A DNA stretch of 64,000 nt from the NCBI GenBank assembly GCA_965250245.1, contig OZ252296.1, positions 1,302,001 to 1,366,000 of the forward strand. The letters are read 5' to 3'. Of this stretch, positions 8,124 through 18,774 are shown in pieces. The notes beneath the pieces are model-generated. The model did not search any database, had not been told where the DNA came from, and saw nothing but the letters and a program-made list of their open reading frames with translations. The DNA is from JABDIP01 sp965250245. GTDB lineage: Bacteria > Pseudomonadota > Alphaproteobacteria > DSM-16000 > Inquilinaceae. The position numbers and the translations under genes were made by a program. Numbering within the stretch: the stretch's first letter is position 1; each line of letters begins with the position of its first letter.

Positions 8124-10579
8124 GTCTCGGCCTCGCGGCCCAGGAAGGCGGCCAGCCCGTCCTCGGAGAGCTGCTGCTCCAGCATCCGGGAGAGCTGAAG
8201 GTTGCGCTGAACCGTTTCGGCGGTGGCGTCGTAGCGGATCGACCCGGTGACCTCCGACTGCGCGACGGCGAGATGGTCCGCCAGCCGCTGCGCCAGGCGG
8301 TCGGTCTCCCGCGGGTCGAGGGTGCTGAAGGCGAGCCGCAGATGCGGCAGCAGAATGATGAAGTCGTCCTCGTCGAGCCCGGCGATGATCTCGTCGACCG
8401 CGGCGGCGACGCCCGGCAGCCGCCACAGCAGCTCGCGCGAGATCGCCAGCAGGCCGCGCAGGAAGGCGATCCGCTCCTTGGGCTCGGAATAGGCCCCGCC
8501 GAGATCGCCGCGCAGGCGTGTCGTGAGGGCCTCGCCATCGAGGAGGCCGGACAGGCAGGCCATGGCCGCCAGCGCCCCGCCGATCGCCGGATGGGCCTCG
8601 GCCGCCAGGAGTCCGGCGACGGCCTCGCGATACAGCTCATCATCGATGGCGTCGGTCTCGGGGCCGGCGGTGACCATCACCTCGCGCAGGCTGGCCAGGC
8701 AGTCCAGCAGAGAGGAGAGGTCCTCCTCGCGCGCGGTGCGCAGGTCGGGCAACAGGAAGAGGGCGCGGGCATAGGCGGTGCCGATCAGCCGTTCGACGGT
8801 CTCCGCGCCGGACATGCCGAGCACCTCGCGGCTGCGCCACAGCAGGTAGAGCGCGCGCAGGGCCGAGACCACCGACGGCAGGGCCGGGTCGGCGGTCACC
8901 TCGCGCTCGATCAGCGGCAGGATCTCGCCGGCGCGCTCGGACACGCCGGCCTGGCAGGCGATCAGGAACAGGCCGACCGCCTCGCCGGCATTGCGGCCGC
9001 GGCCATCCTGCTCCAGCTTGCGCAGCCTGATGCGCAGCTCCCGCAGGCAGGCGTCCTGGACGGTCTCGGCGCCGGCGGACAGCGCGATCAGCCGCGCCTC
9101 GACCAGCGGCGACCAGGCATAGCTCCAGGTCTCGAACAGCAGGTCCAGCTTGACCCCGGACAGGAAGTCCGGGCCGCCGGTCCGGTTTGCGAAATGGGTG
9201 CCGAGGAACTCCATCGCATAGAGGAAGCGGCTGACCTCGCGATGCCGCGGCTTGCGGTAGATGTCCAGCTTGCGGTTGCGCTCGGCGCCATCCTCTACGG
9301 AGAAGCCGAGCTGTCGCGCCCGGGCCCGGGCCGCCTCGACCAGCGGTGGCGAGCCGGCCGAGGGCGGGATGTCGCCGATCCGGTCGCCGGTCAGGAAGCC
9401 GCGCAGCAGCGCCATCACCGGCGCGGAGTCGCCGAGTTCCTCGCCCTTGAGCAGGGTGGAGCGGCAGGCGTCCAGCAGATCCTCGCGGGCCGGCCCGGGC
9501 CGGTTCCGCAGTTCGGCCAGCCGTGCGGCGCCCTCCAGGGCCGCCGTCAGGACCGGCACTGGTGGGCTCAAGGAGGGGTTCGTGTCCCGCAGGTGCTGCG
9601 CGAAGCCTGTCATGACCTCGACGCCGAGGTCGCGCCAGATCGCTGGCCCGCCATCGCCGGCATCCATCCGCCGCCACAGCCGGTCGTAGAAGCCGGGCAG
9701 GGGAAGCCCGGCCGCGTAGCCGTTCAGGGCATCCAACTGCCGGAAGCCGTAGCGGATGAGATAGGACTCAGACTCGACCTTGGCCGGTGCCTTTTCCAGC
9801 GCTCCGCCGTCGGCGGCCAGGCCCTCGATCAGTGCGGGCGTGTGCAGGCCGCCGGTGACGACGACGATCGGTCCGGTATTCCGGTCCAGCGCCTCGCGGA
9901 TCAGGGCGACCATGTGCGCCTCGCGGGCCAGCCCGCCATCCCGCGCCAGTTCGTCCTCGGACATCGAGGCGCGGACGGCGGCGCAATAGGCGCCGATCTC
10001 GGTGAAGAATTCGCGCCAATCGGTGCCGCCGGCGCGGGATTCGAACAGATGATCCCAGAGCTCGGCCTGATCCCGGCAGCCCAGGCGCCGGCACAGCGCG
10101 CGGACGTAGCCGCTCGAGTCGAAGGCGCGCTCCTCGGTCAGCGAGACGGCGACCTCAGGCTCTTCATCGTCGGCGTCCTGGAGCCGCATCATGCGATGGG
10201 AGGATGGCAGGTCGATGAAGCGGGCCTCGCTGCCGCGCGCGGCGGCCTGCTGCAGGGCGATGAATTCCGGGGAGTGATCGCAGAGCGGAAAGTAGCTGAC
10301 GATCGCGCGCTCGGCGGCCTCGTCCCGCTTGCGCTTGGGAAAGGCGACGATGGCCACCGGCGGCCGGGTCTCTTCCGCCGCGACCAGCGGGATCATGGGA
10401 TCGTAGTCGCACGGACCTTCGACCAGGATTTGGCGCGGTCCGATCTCGTCGAACAGCGCCTTCAGATGGGCGGCGCAGGCCGGGCTGTGGTGCCGGATCG
10501 GCACGAAGTAGAGTCCGCGCGCCTCGTCCCAGAGATCGGGCGGCCGCGGCTCCGCGATGGCGCCCTGCGGGTCCGACAT
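8120..10579 (-). CDS. DUF5682 family protein (YehM-like)
   Basis: This is an 819-residue protein of unknown biochemical function. The N-terminal ~260 residues carry VPIRHHSPAC (HH at 30-31), VEGPCDYD (EGP at 54-56), REAHM at 219-223 and VVVTGGLHTPAL (GGLH at 243-246). The spacing of an EGP, an R-E/D-x-x-M and a G-x-x-H motif resembles the TraB/ChaN/erythromycin-esterase fold, which suggests a hydrolase-like domain; this is my inference. The rest (about 330-819) is alpha-helical and repeat-like. It lies between the MoxR gene (7-base gap) and the VWA gene (4-base overlap), so it is probably a stoichiometric partner in the same complex. Confidence 0.82.
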   Translation of the reverse strand: MSDPQGAIAEPRPPDLWDEARGLYFVPIRHHSPACAAHLKALFDEIGPRQILVEGPCDYDPMIPLVAAEETRPPVAIVAFPKRKRDEAAERAIVSYFPLCDHSPEFIALQQAAARGSEARFIDLPSSHRMMRLQDADDEEPEVAVSLTEERAFDSSGYVRALCRRLGCRDQAELWDHLFESRAGGTDWREFFTEIGAYCAAVRASMSEDELARDGGLAREAHMVALIREALDRNTGPIVVVTGGLHTPALIEGLAADGGALEKAPAKVESESYLIRYGFRQLDALNGYAAGLPLPGFYDRLWRRMDAGDGGPAIWRDLGVEVMTGFAQHLRDTNPSLSPPVPVLTAALEGAARLAELRNRPGPAREDLLDACRSTLLKGEELGDSAPVMALLRGFLTGDRIGDIPPSAGSPPLVEAARARARQLGFSVEDGAERNRKLDIYRKPRHREVSRFLYAMEFLGTHFANRTGGPDFLSGVKLDLLFETWSYAWSPLVEARLIALSAGAETVQDACLRELRIRLRKLEQDGRGRNAGEAVGLFLIACQAGVSERAGEILPLIEREVTADPALPSVVSALRALYLLWRSREVLGMSGAETVERLIGTAYARALFLLPDLRTAREEDLSSLLDCLASLREVMVTAGPETDAIDDELYREAVAGLLAAEAHPAIGGALAAMACLSGLLDGEALTTRLRGDLGGAYSEPKERIAFLRGLLAISRELLWRLPGVAAAVDEIIAGLDEDDFIILLPHLRLAFSTLDPRETDRLAQRLADHLAVAQSEVTGSIRYDATAETVQRNLQLSRMLEQQLSEDGLAAFLGREAET

Positions 10580-10586
10580 GCCGGGC

Positions 10587-11675
10587 CTAGACCAGCTTCA
10601 GCTTGCGCGCGGTCTGGTAGAAGGCCTTCCAGTGGCGGTCCCGGGCGGCGCGGTCCTTGGCCACGTGGTCGACATAGGCCTTGAACTTCTTGCCGTCCTC
10701 CGGGTTGTCCTTCAGCACCACGCCCTGGACCTGCCGCGCCAGATGCGCGCCGTCGACGGCCTTGTTGTCGAGGAAGGCGGCCTCCAGAGCCGCGGCGTGG
10801 ACCACGTTGACCGCCTCTGCGGTGGACATCACCGCTTCCGGCCGGCTCAGGCTGGTGCCTTCCTTGGTGCGCCCGGTGCGCAGATCGATGAAGGTCTGCA
10901 CCAGCACGTCGACGACGCCGGTGTCGATCTCGGTCCGCGCCTCCAGCCCGTCCAGCCTTTCGTCGAGCTGCTTCAGGATGAGCTCGCGCTCGAACTCCGC
11001 GTCGGTGATCGGATGCACCGTCTCGAAATTGAAGCGGCGCTTCAGCGCGCTCGACATCTCGTGCACGCCGCGGTCGCGCAGATTGGCGGTGCCGATCACG
11101 TTGAAGCCGGGCTTGGCGCGTATGGTGTGGCCCTCACCCAGCTCCGGGATCGCGATGGTCTTCTCCGACAGGATGGAGATGAGGGCGTCCTGCACCTCCG
11201 GCGGGCAGCGGGTCAGCTCCTCGAAGCGGACGATCGCCCCGGACTGCATGGCCTGGAACACCGGCGAGGGGACCAGCGCCTTCTCGCTCGGCCCCTCGGC
11301 CAGAAGCAGCGCGTAGTTCCAGGAATAGCGGATATGGTCCTCGGTGGTGCCGGCCGAGCCCTGTACCACCAGGCCCGACTGGCCGCAGATGGCGGCCGCC
11401 AGCAGCTCCGACAGCATCGATTTCGCGGTGCCCGGCTCGCCGACCATCATCAGGCCTTGGGCCCCCATCAGGCTGACGATGGCCCGGTCGACCAGCGGGT
11501 CGTCACCGTAGAACTTGCGGGTCACGCCCAGCTTGTCGTCGCCCAGAATGAAGCGGCGGACGGCTCGGGCGGACAGGGCCCACCCGGGCGGCCGGCTGCC
11601 ATCGTCTCCATCGCCAAGCCGGGTCAGCTCGTCGGCGTATCGCTGTTCCGCGGGCGCCCGCAGCACCGTATCCAT
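10587..11675 (-). CDS. MoxR-family AAA+ ATPase (YehL-like)
   Basis: The 362-residue cytoplasmic AAA+ protein has Walker A GEPGTAKS at residues 79-86, a Walker B strand IVRFEEL near 148-154 (Glu where Asp is usual), sensor-1 NVIGTANLRDRG and an arginine-finger-like ALKRRFNFE. MoxR ATPases act as chaperone-like remodelling machines with VWA partners. I chose the ATG at 11675 (MDTVLRAP) because GGAGG sits 7 bases upstream; a longer frame starting at 11726 would overlap the DUF4132 gene and add 17 residues. It is the second gene of a five-gene operon and corresponds to E. coli yehL. Confidence 0.92.
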   Translation of the reverse strand: MDTVLRAPAEQRYADELTRLGDGDDGSRPPGWALSARAVRRFILGDDKLGVTRKFYGDDPLVDRAIVSLMGAQGLMMVGEPGTAKSMLSELLAAAICGQSGLVVQGSAGTTEDHIRYSWNYALLLAEGPSEKALVPSPVFQAMQSGAIVRFEELTRCPPEVQDALISILSEKTIAIPELGEGHTIRAKPGFNVIGTANLRDRGVHEMSSALKRRFNFETVHPITDAEFERELILKQLDERLDGLEARTEIDTGVVDVLVQTFIDLRTGRTKEGTSLSRPEAVMSTAEAVNVVHAAALEAAFLDNKAVDGAHLARQVQGVVLKDNPEDGKKFKAYVDHVAKDRAARDRHWKAFYQTARKLKLV

Positions 11676-11698
11676 GGCCGTCCCTCCTTCGCCGCCGA

Positions 11699-14600
11699 TC
11701 ACCAGAACTCGGCCTTCTTCTCCCAATCCGGGTCGAAGCCGGTCCCGGCGGCGGCAAGCTGGTGGTAGTCGTTCCAGGTCTCGCTCAGCAGCACCGGCGG
11801 CACGTCGCCCAGCGCCATGGCCGGTCCCCAGTGTCCGGGTCTGCGGCCGAGACGGTGCACCTTGAGCGGCAGCAGGGCACAGGTGATGTTCTCCTCCGGC
11901 AGCGGGCTGCCGGTGAATTCGATCACGACCATGATGCCGGCCCCCTCATAGCGCTTCTCGTAATTGGTGAAGACGCCGCCATCCATGGCCTCGCCGCGCT
12001 GATAGCCGAGCTTGTTGGCGGCGCCGCGCAGCTTGAAGTTCTCGATCAGGTGGCCCTTGCGGTCGTCGATCTCGGTCGCCTTGGACTGGTCCTCGCCCGG
12101 CTGCAGCAGGGGGCGCGAGAACTGGTCGAACAGCGGCTCGACCTCGTAATCCTTCAGATGCCCGACCCAGGCCTCCTTGAGCGCGGCACCGACCAGGGTC
12201 TGGTGCGCCAGCTTGACGCCGGCCGAGCCTTCCAGGGACACCTCCTCGTCTTCCGGGCCGGTCAGGCTGCCATCCTCCATCGGGCGGAAGCTGCCGATCA
12301 CCTGATCGTCGGCGTCGAGGGCCAGCCAGACCAGCCGCTGGCACATGCGGCCGACGATGGGATGGCGCTGCAGGTATTGCCGCCATTCATCGGTCAACCA
12401 GACCCGCTCCAGGCACATCGCCTCGAACAGCCGGACCGATTGCAGGGCGTCGACCTGCTTGATCTCCTTGCGGGCGCCGGACAGGGCCTTCTTCGCCGCC
12501 TTGATCAGCGGCTGCTCCTCGTCGTTGCGGGCCGAGGGCAGCGCCTTGACCTCCTTGCCCGCCGGGTTGGCGAGCACGATCTTGCCGTCCTCGGCCAGGG
12601 ATGCCCGGTAGACGCGATCGGCGCCACAATCCAGTTCCATCACGCCGGTCTCGTCCAGGCCGCCGGTCGGGATGGTGCGGTCGGCGAGCTGCTCGGCGGT
12701 CCAGCCGCGCCGGTCGGCGATGGCCTCGATCAGGGCCTGGGCGTGGGCCTGCACGGTCTTCGCCTTGAACCGGTTGGCGGTGGCCAGCACCACCTGGATC
12801 GCCGCCGGTGCCGGGTTGGCGGCAAGACAATCCAGCAGGGCCTTGCACTGGGCGATCCGGGCGCCGTGGTTCTTCAGATAGCTACGCACCGCCTCGGCGG
12901 CGTCCGGTCCCGGCACCCGCGACGCCAGGCCCAGCAGCCCCTTGTTGGCATTGGCGCTGTTCAGGTAGATGCCCAGCTTCTCCGCCCGGAGCTGGGCGAA
13001 GGCCTGCTCGCGGGTGAAATCCTTGTACCAGCGCGACATCGACTTGAAGAGCCCGTCCGCATTGGCCTTGGCGTAGTCGTTCGCCTCCGCCTCGCTCGGG
13101 CGCACGGTGTCATGGCTGATCCAGCTGCGCAGGATGTGCAGTCCCAGTCGCTGGCTGTCCTCCGGCTGCAGCCGGTCGAGATAGAGGTCGAACAGGGCGT
13201 TGCCGCCCGACTGCCTCAGCTTGTTGGCGAGCGCCACCCACCATCGGGTCACCTTCGGGTCCAGCGGCTTGCTGTCCCGCCATGCGACCCGCGGCAGGCC
13301 GTCCAGGGCGAGCCAGTCCAGGGTCTTCAGGTTGGCCTTCTTCAGCCCGGCCTCGGCCTCCGCCAGCAGGGTCTTGGGGTCGAAATAGGCGGAGATGTCG
13401 TCGCCGAGCCGCTCCAGCGCCGTCAGCATGGCCGCCCGTGCGACCTCCGACCGCTCCTTCTTCAGACGCGCCTTGAGGGCCGGGATCTGTTCCTTGGCGT
13501 CGCGGTCGGCCAGCCAGTCCGCCGCACCCGCCCGAACTTCCTGCTTGCCGTCCTTCAGCAGCCCGGCAATCGCGTCGTCGATCTGCGGCGCGCCGGCCAG
13601 CAGGGCCCGCGCCGGCTCGCGCAGGGTCTTGCGGGCACCCGTCGCCAGGTTCATCAGCGGCATCAGGTACCGGTGCGGGACCTTCGGGAAGCGTTCCAGG
13701 ACCTCCAGCGCCGCCAGCGGGATCAATGGCCGCGGGCCGGATTGCGGGCGAAGGCCCAACGCCTCGTCGAGCAGGTCGAATTGCCCGGCGCAGTAGGCCC
13801 AGAAATCGTCGAATGTGATCTCCTCGATGTCGCGCATGTACTCGGTGGTCAGGTAATCGCGCAACGGTTCCCGGCCGCCACGTTCGGCATGCATCTCGGC
13901 GACGAGCCGGAATTCCATGCCCTGAATGCGCTGGCGCAGCGCGGCGAGCGAGAGCTGACCGTAATCATGGCGGAAAATGAAGAAGAGCCCGCCCCGATTG
14001 TCCCGAAGAAGGCCAAGCAGGTGCCAGGCCGTGACCTCCGGTGCGGCGAAGAACGATTCGAGGCCGGATCGGTCGAACGAGAAGCTGGCGTGCTTGTAGT
14101 CGATCTCGTGAAGGGTGTCGTTGAAGTGGCGCTCCTTGTCCCGGGTCGTCTCGGTCTCGAGAATGGCCCGGAACGCTTTGAGATTGCGCTCCGTCAGGGG
14201 CTGCATGTTGCGAATCCAGTAGCGAGGACCCTTGGCATGCGACTTCTTGTAGGCCTCCAGCCCGTCATTGTAGCTCTTGATCGTACGCCGGATCCCGTCG
14301 AAGAGCGCTTCGGGGATCTTTGTCCGCGGCGGCATCGGCGGCATCGGCGGCAGGTCGACCGCCGTGCCGTCCAGGGCGATATAGCCGCCATTGGCGGGGC
14401 TGGGGCCGCCATCGGGTGGGGCGGCGGCCAGGGTCGCCGCGGCGGCATCGGCCGGACGCGCGGAGCCCTCGGCGGTCAGTGAGATGTTGGTCAGCGCCTG
14501 TTCGATCGACTCCCGGACCCGCTTGCCCTTCTCGGTCTCGAGCTGTGCCTCCAGGAGCGGGCGCGCCTCCTCGCGTAGCGCGGAAGCGATCAAGATCGCC

Positions 14601-15478
14601 GCGTGGCCTCTTGCACTGGGAGACCCGGACTCAAAGGCCTCTGCTGCCTTCGCCAGCAGCCGATCCGCTCTCGCGCCATGCAAGGCCGCCAACGCGGCCT
14701 CGCGCGCGGATTTCGCGGAACCGGTCCCTTGCGCAAAGACGTAGTCCAGATAGGCGTCGGTCAGTCCCAGCCGGCCGATGGCGCGCAGCATCTCGACCCG
14801 GCCCTTGGAGTCCAAAATGCCGGCGGCGGCGATGACCGTCGCAGGCTCGTCGCGCAGGTAGTCTTCCGCACCCATCAGCTTGTCGATGCAGTGGCCGTCC
14901 TGATACCCGGTGGCGCTGCGGTGGAACAGGATGTCGAGCAGCCCGTCATCGGGCTCTTCCGCCAGGCGCAGCAGTTCGCGGCAGCGCGCCACAGTGAATT
15001 CGCCGAAGTAAGGCCGATCCACCCCAAAAGCCCCATCGTAACGTGCGCTGCGTTCCGTGGCGGTGAGCAGCAGACGCAGCCACATCGGGCCGGCCATGGT
15101 GCCGCAATACCCCCAGGTGGCGTTGGTCAGGGAAGTCGCGGCCGCGGCGAAGACCTTGCCCAGGCGCATGACGAGGTCCGGATTCCAGTAGTGCTTGTCC
15201 GCCAGGATCGGGGCCAACCACCATTTTGCCCCGCCGACACTGTGGTAACCGGTCTGTAGGGGCAGGTGATTGACGGCCTGGGGCGATTTCTGCTGCAGGG
15301 TCAGCAGGACCGCAGAACCGTCGCCGGTGCACACATAGGCGGCGGCCTGCCGGGCCAGGCCTTCCTCGACCTTGTCGAGCGGCGCCAGGGATTTCTTCAG
15401 GGCGTTGAAGATGAACGGATCCGCTCCGTCCGGCGTACCGGCGATCCGGCCAATGAGGGACTTGACGAAATTCGGCAT
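11699..15478 (-). CDS. DUF4132-domain protein (YehI-like), first gene of the MoxR/VWA operon
   Basis: This very large protein (1259 residues) has no signal peptide. Its middle region (about 600-720) shows HEAT-like helical repeats such as VRAGAADWLADRDAKEQIPA. The C-terminal ~330 residues form the DUF4132 region, with VWLTDEWRQYLQRHPIVG and RLVWLALDADDQVIGSFRP, a pattern also seen in WGR/DUF4132 proteins. Its role is unknown. The ATG at 15478 follows GGGGTGAG; an in-frame TTG four codons upstream is the alternative. It heads the operon and is the likely scaffold or target-recognition partner of the MoxR/VWA machine (inference). It is transcribed divergently from the dmdA-like gene. Confidence 0.87.
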   Translation of the reverse strand: MPNFVKSLIGRIAGTPDGADPFIFNALKKSLAPLDKVEEGLARQAAAYVCTGDGSAVLLTLQQKSPQAVNHLPLQTGYHSVGGAKWWLAPILADKHYWNPDLVMRLGKVFAAAATSLTNATWGYCGTMAGPMWLRLLLTATERSARYDGAFGVDRPYFGEFTVARCRELLRLAEEPDDGLLDILFHRSATGYQDGHCIDKLMGAEDYLRDEPATVIAAAGILDSKGRVEMLRAIGRLGLTDAYLDYVFAQGTGSAKSAREAALAALHGARADRLLAKAAEAFESGSPSARGHAAILIASALREEARPLLEAQLETEKGKRVRESIEQALTNISLTAEGSARPADAAAATLAAAPPDGGPSPANGGYIALDGTAVDLPPMPPMPPRTKIPEALFDGIRRTIKSYNDGLEAYKKSHAKGPRYWIRNMQPLTERNLKAFRAILETETTRDKERHFNDTLHEIDYKHASFSFDRSGLESFFAAPEVTAWHLLGLLRDNRGGLFFIFRHDYGQLSLAALRQRIQGMEFRLVAEMHAERGGREPLRDYLTTEYMRDIEEITFDDFWAYCAGQFDLLDEALGLRPQSGPRPLIPLAALEVLERFPKVPHRYLMPLMNLATGARKTLREPARALLAGAPQIDDAIAGLLKDGKQEVRAGAADWLADRDAKEQIPALKARLKKERSEVARAAMLTALERLGDDISAYFDPKTLLAEAEAGLKKANLKTLDWLALDGLPRVAWRDSKPLDPKVTRWWVALANKLRQSGGNALFDLYLDRLQPEDSQRLGLHILRSWISHDTVRPSEAEANDYAKANADGLFKSMSRWYKDFTREQAFAQLRAEKLGIYLNSANANKGLLGLASRVPGPDAAEAVRSYLKNHGARIAQCKALLDCLAANPAPAAIQVVLATANRFKAKTVQAHAQALIEAIADRRGWTAEQLADRTIPTGGLDETGVMELDCGADRVYRASLAEDGKIVLANPAGKEVKALPSARNDEEQPLIKAAKKALSGARKEIKQVDALQSVRLFEAMCLERVWLTDEWRQYLQRHPIVGRMCQRLVWLALDADDQVIGSFRPMEDGSLTGPEDEEVSLEGSAGVKLAHQTLVGAALKEAWVGHLKDYEVEPLFDQFSRPLLQPGEDQSKATEIDDRKGHLIENFKLRGAANKLGYQRGEAMDGGVFTNYEKRYEGAGIMVVIEFTGSPLPEENITCALLPLKVHRLGRRPGHWGPAMALGDVPPVLLSETWNDYHQLAAAGTGFDPDWEKKAEFW

Positions 15479-15728
15479 CTCACCCCGCAACCTGCAGATG
15501 GGCGCCGGGTGCCCGGAAATTGGGCCCGCAGCGCATCATGGACAGTTATACGCGTGCCGCGTGTGGTCTCTATAGGCGTCTGGACCTTTCCCAAAAGTTT
15601 AACTTGCGGCTTTGCGATGCAGGCGATCCGGGCAATGTGCGCCGGCCGGCATTCCCGCTCTGGCTCCCGGCCCCGATTTGCGTTCAAACTCCGCCGGTTG
15701 AACGAGGCGGGTTTCGAGGTGCATGCCC

Positions 15729-16850
15729 ATGACGGCGCCGGCTATCGCAATGACGCGGCGGACCCGCTCCACGCCGTATACGCCGCGCGTATCGGCGGCC
15801 GGGGTGAAGACCTACACGGTCTACAATCACATGCTGCTGGCCACGGTCTTCCGTTCGTTGGAGGAGGACTATTGGCACCTGCGGGAGCACGTCCAGATCT
15901 GGGACGTCAGCTGCGAGCGGCAGGTCGCGGTGAGCGGTCCGGATGCCGCCCGGCTGGCCCAGATGATGACGCCGCGAGATTTGAGCCGGGCGGTGGTCGG
16001 GCAATGCGTCTACGCCCCGATGGTCGACGAGTCCGGCGGGCTGCTCAACGATCCGGTCTTGCTGAAGCTGGCGGAGGACCGGTTCTGGTTCTCCATCGCC
16101 GATGCCGATGTGCTGCTCTGGGCCAAGGGGCTGGTGCTGGGCTTCGGTCTCGACGTTGAGATCGCCGAGCCGGAGGTCTATCCGCTGGCGGTCCAGGGGC
16201 CCAAATCCGAGGCGCTGATGGCGCGGGTCTTCGGCGAGGCGGTCCGCGACATCCGCTTCTTCCGCTTCGCGACGCTGGAGTTCCGCGGCCATCCGCTGGT
16301 GGTGGCGCGCTCCGGCTGGTCGAAGCAGGGCGGCTTCGAGATCTATCTCGACGCGCCGGACATGGCGATCGGGCTCTGGGACGCCCTCTGGGAGGCCGGC
16401 TCTGATCTCAATGTCGGCCCGGGCTGTCCCAACCTGATCGAGCGCGTGGAGGGCGGGCTGCTCTCCTACGGCAACGAGATGACCCGGGACACCAACCCCT
16501 TCGAGGTCGGGCTGGACCGCTACTGCAAGCTGGACGGGCCGGACTTCATCGGCAAGGCGGCGTTGCAGCGGGTGGTGGCGGAGGGCCCCACCCGGCGGCT
16601 TTGCGGCGTCCGCTATGGAGAGACCCGGGCGCCGCTGTGCACCATCCCCTGGGCGCTCGACGTCGCCGGTGCAGCGGCGGGCCGGCTCCTGACCGGTGTC
16701 TGGTCGCCGCGCTTCGGATGCAATGTCGGGTTCGCGATGATGGACCGGGGCCATTGGGACGACGGATTGGCGGTCCGCATGCGGGCCGAGGATGGCAGCA
16801 ACTGGACCGGCCGGCTCTGCCCGATCCCGTTCGAGGAGACCGGGACATGA
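15729..16850 (+). CDS. dmdA: DmdA-like dimethylsulfoniopropionate demethylase (GcvT family)
   Basis: This 373-residue tetrahydrofolate-dependent aminomethyltransferase-fold protein has strong resemblance to roseobacter-type DmdA: KTYTVYNHMLLATVFRS, REHVQIWDVSCERQV, MMTPRDLS, GPGCPNLIERVEGGLLSYGN and EVGLDRYC. DmdA transfers a methyl from DMSP to tetrahydrofolate, giving methylmercaptopropionate. The ATG at 15729 is preferred because GAGG lies 10 bases upstream and MTAPAIA is the family N-terminus; an ATG two codons earlier is possible. The BCCT transporter 200 bases downstream supports an osmolyte substrate. GcvT paralogues acting on other methylated compounds are hard to exclude, so the DMSP assignment is good but not certain. 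Confidence 0.75.
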   Translation: MTAPAIAMTRRTRSTPYTPRVSAAGVKTYTVYNHMLLATVFRSLEEDYWHLREHVQIWDVSCERQVAVSGPDAARLAQMMTPRDLSRAVVGQCVYAPMVDESGGLLNDPVLLKLAEDRFWFSIADADVLLWAKGLVLGFGLDVEIAEPEVYPLAVQGPKSEALMARVFGEAVRDIRFFRFATLEFRGHPLVVARSGWSKQGGFEIYLDAPDMAIGLWDALWEAGSDLNVGPGCPNLIERVEGGLLSYGNEMTRDTNPFEVGLDRYCKLDGPDFIGKAALQRVVAEGPTRRLCGVRYGETRAPLCTIPWALDVAGAAAGRLLTGVWSPRFGCNVGFAMMDRGHWDDGLAVRMRAEDGSNWTGRLCPIPFEETGT

Positions 16851-17006
16851 TCGCCGGCACGCCGCTGTGCGACGGCGCGACGCCTGGAATCGCCATGGCG
16901 TGTATTCTACGACCTGCGTCGCGCGCGGACGCATATACGGCACCACCAGGCGCTACAGTCACACGCGAAGAAGTCCGAAGAAACGCGTCAAGTGGACTTC
17001 AATAGA

Positions 17007-17026
17007 GGCCGGCCACAGAGCCGGCC
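17007..17026 (+). other. Hairpin in the BCCT transporter leader
   Basis: The perfect 7-bp inverted repeat GGCCGGC (17007-17013) / GCCGGCC (17020-17026) with loop CACAGA lies 25 bases before the BCCT start. There is no T-tract, so it is not a terminator. A second hairpin, TGCGTC/GACGCA (16915-16920/16928-16933), lies upstream in the same 200-base gap. It may protect the mRNA or uncouple transporter expression from dmdA. Confidence 0.4.
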
Positions 17027-17051
17027 CGCCCACAATACCGGGAGGATGTTC

Positions 17052-18719
<1,668 letters not shown>

Positions 18720-18737
18720 CGCCGCGATGACGACATG

Positions 18738-18774
18738 AGGCCCGGCTGCCAGGACGGCGGCCGGGCCTTCTTTA
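18738..18774 (+). terminator. Intrinsic terminator after the BCCT transporter
   Basis: AGGCCCGGC (18738-18746) pairs with GCCGGGCCT (18760-18768), with further inner TGCC/GGCG pairing potential, followed by TCTTTA. It sits between convergent genes and ends transcription from the plus strand. The reverse side has no T-run. Confidence 0.75.

Noticed and set aside
8105..10684. 859-residue open frame antisense to the DUF5682 gene
   Set aside because: Low-complexity composition typical of antisense frames in high-GC genomes; the sense strand has operon context and motifs.
11762..14482. 906-residue open frame antisense to the DUF4132 gene
   Set aside because: Arg/Gly/Leu/Gln-rich shadow of a real gene in GC-rich DNA; no motif and the sense gene has clear family features.
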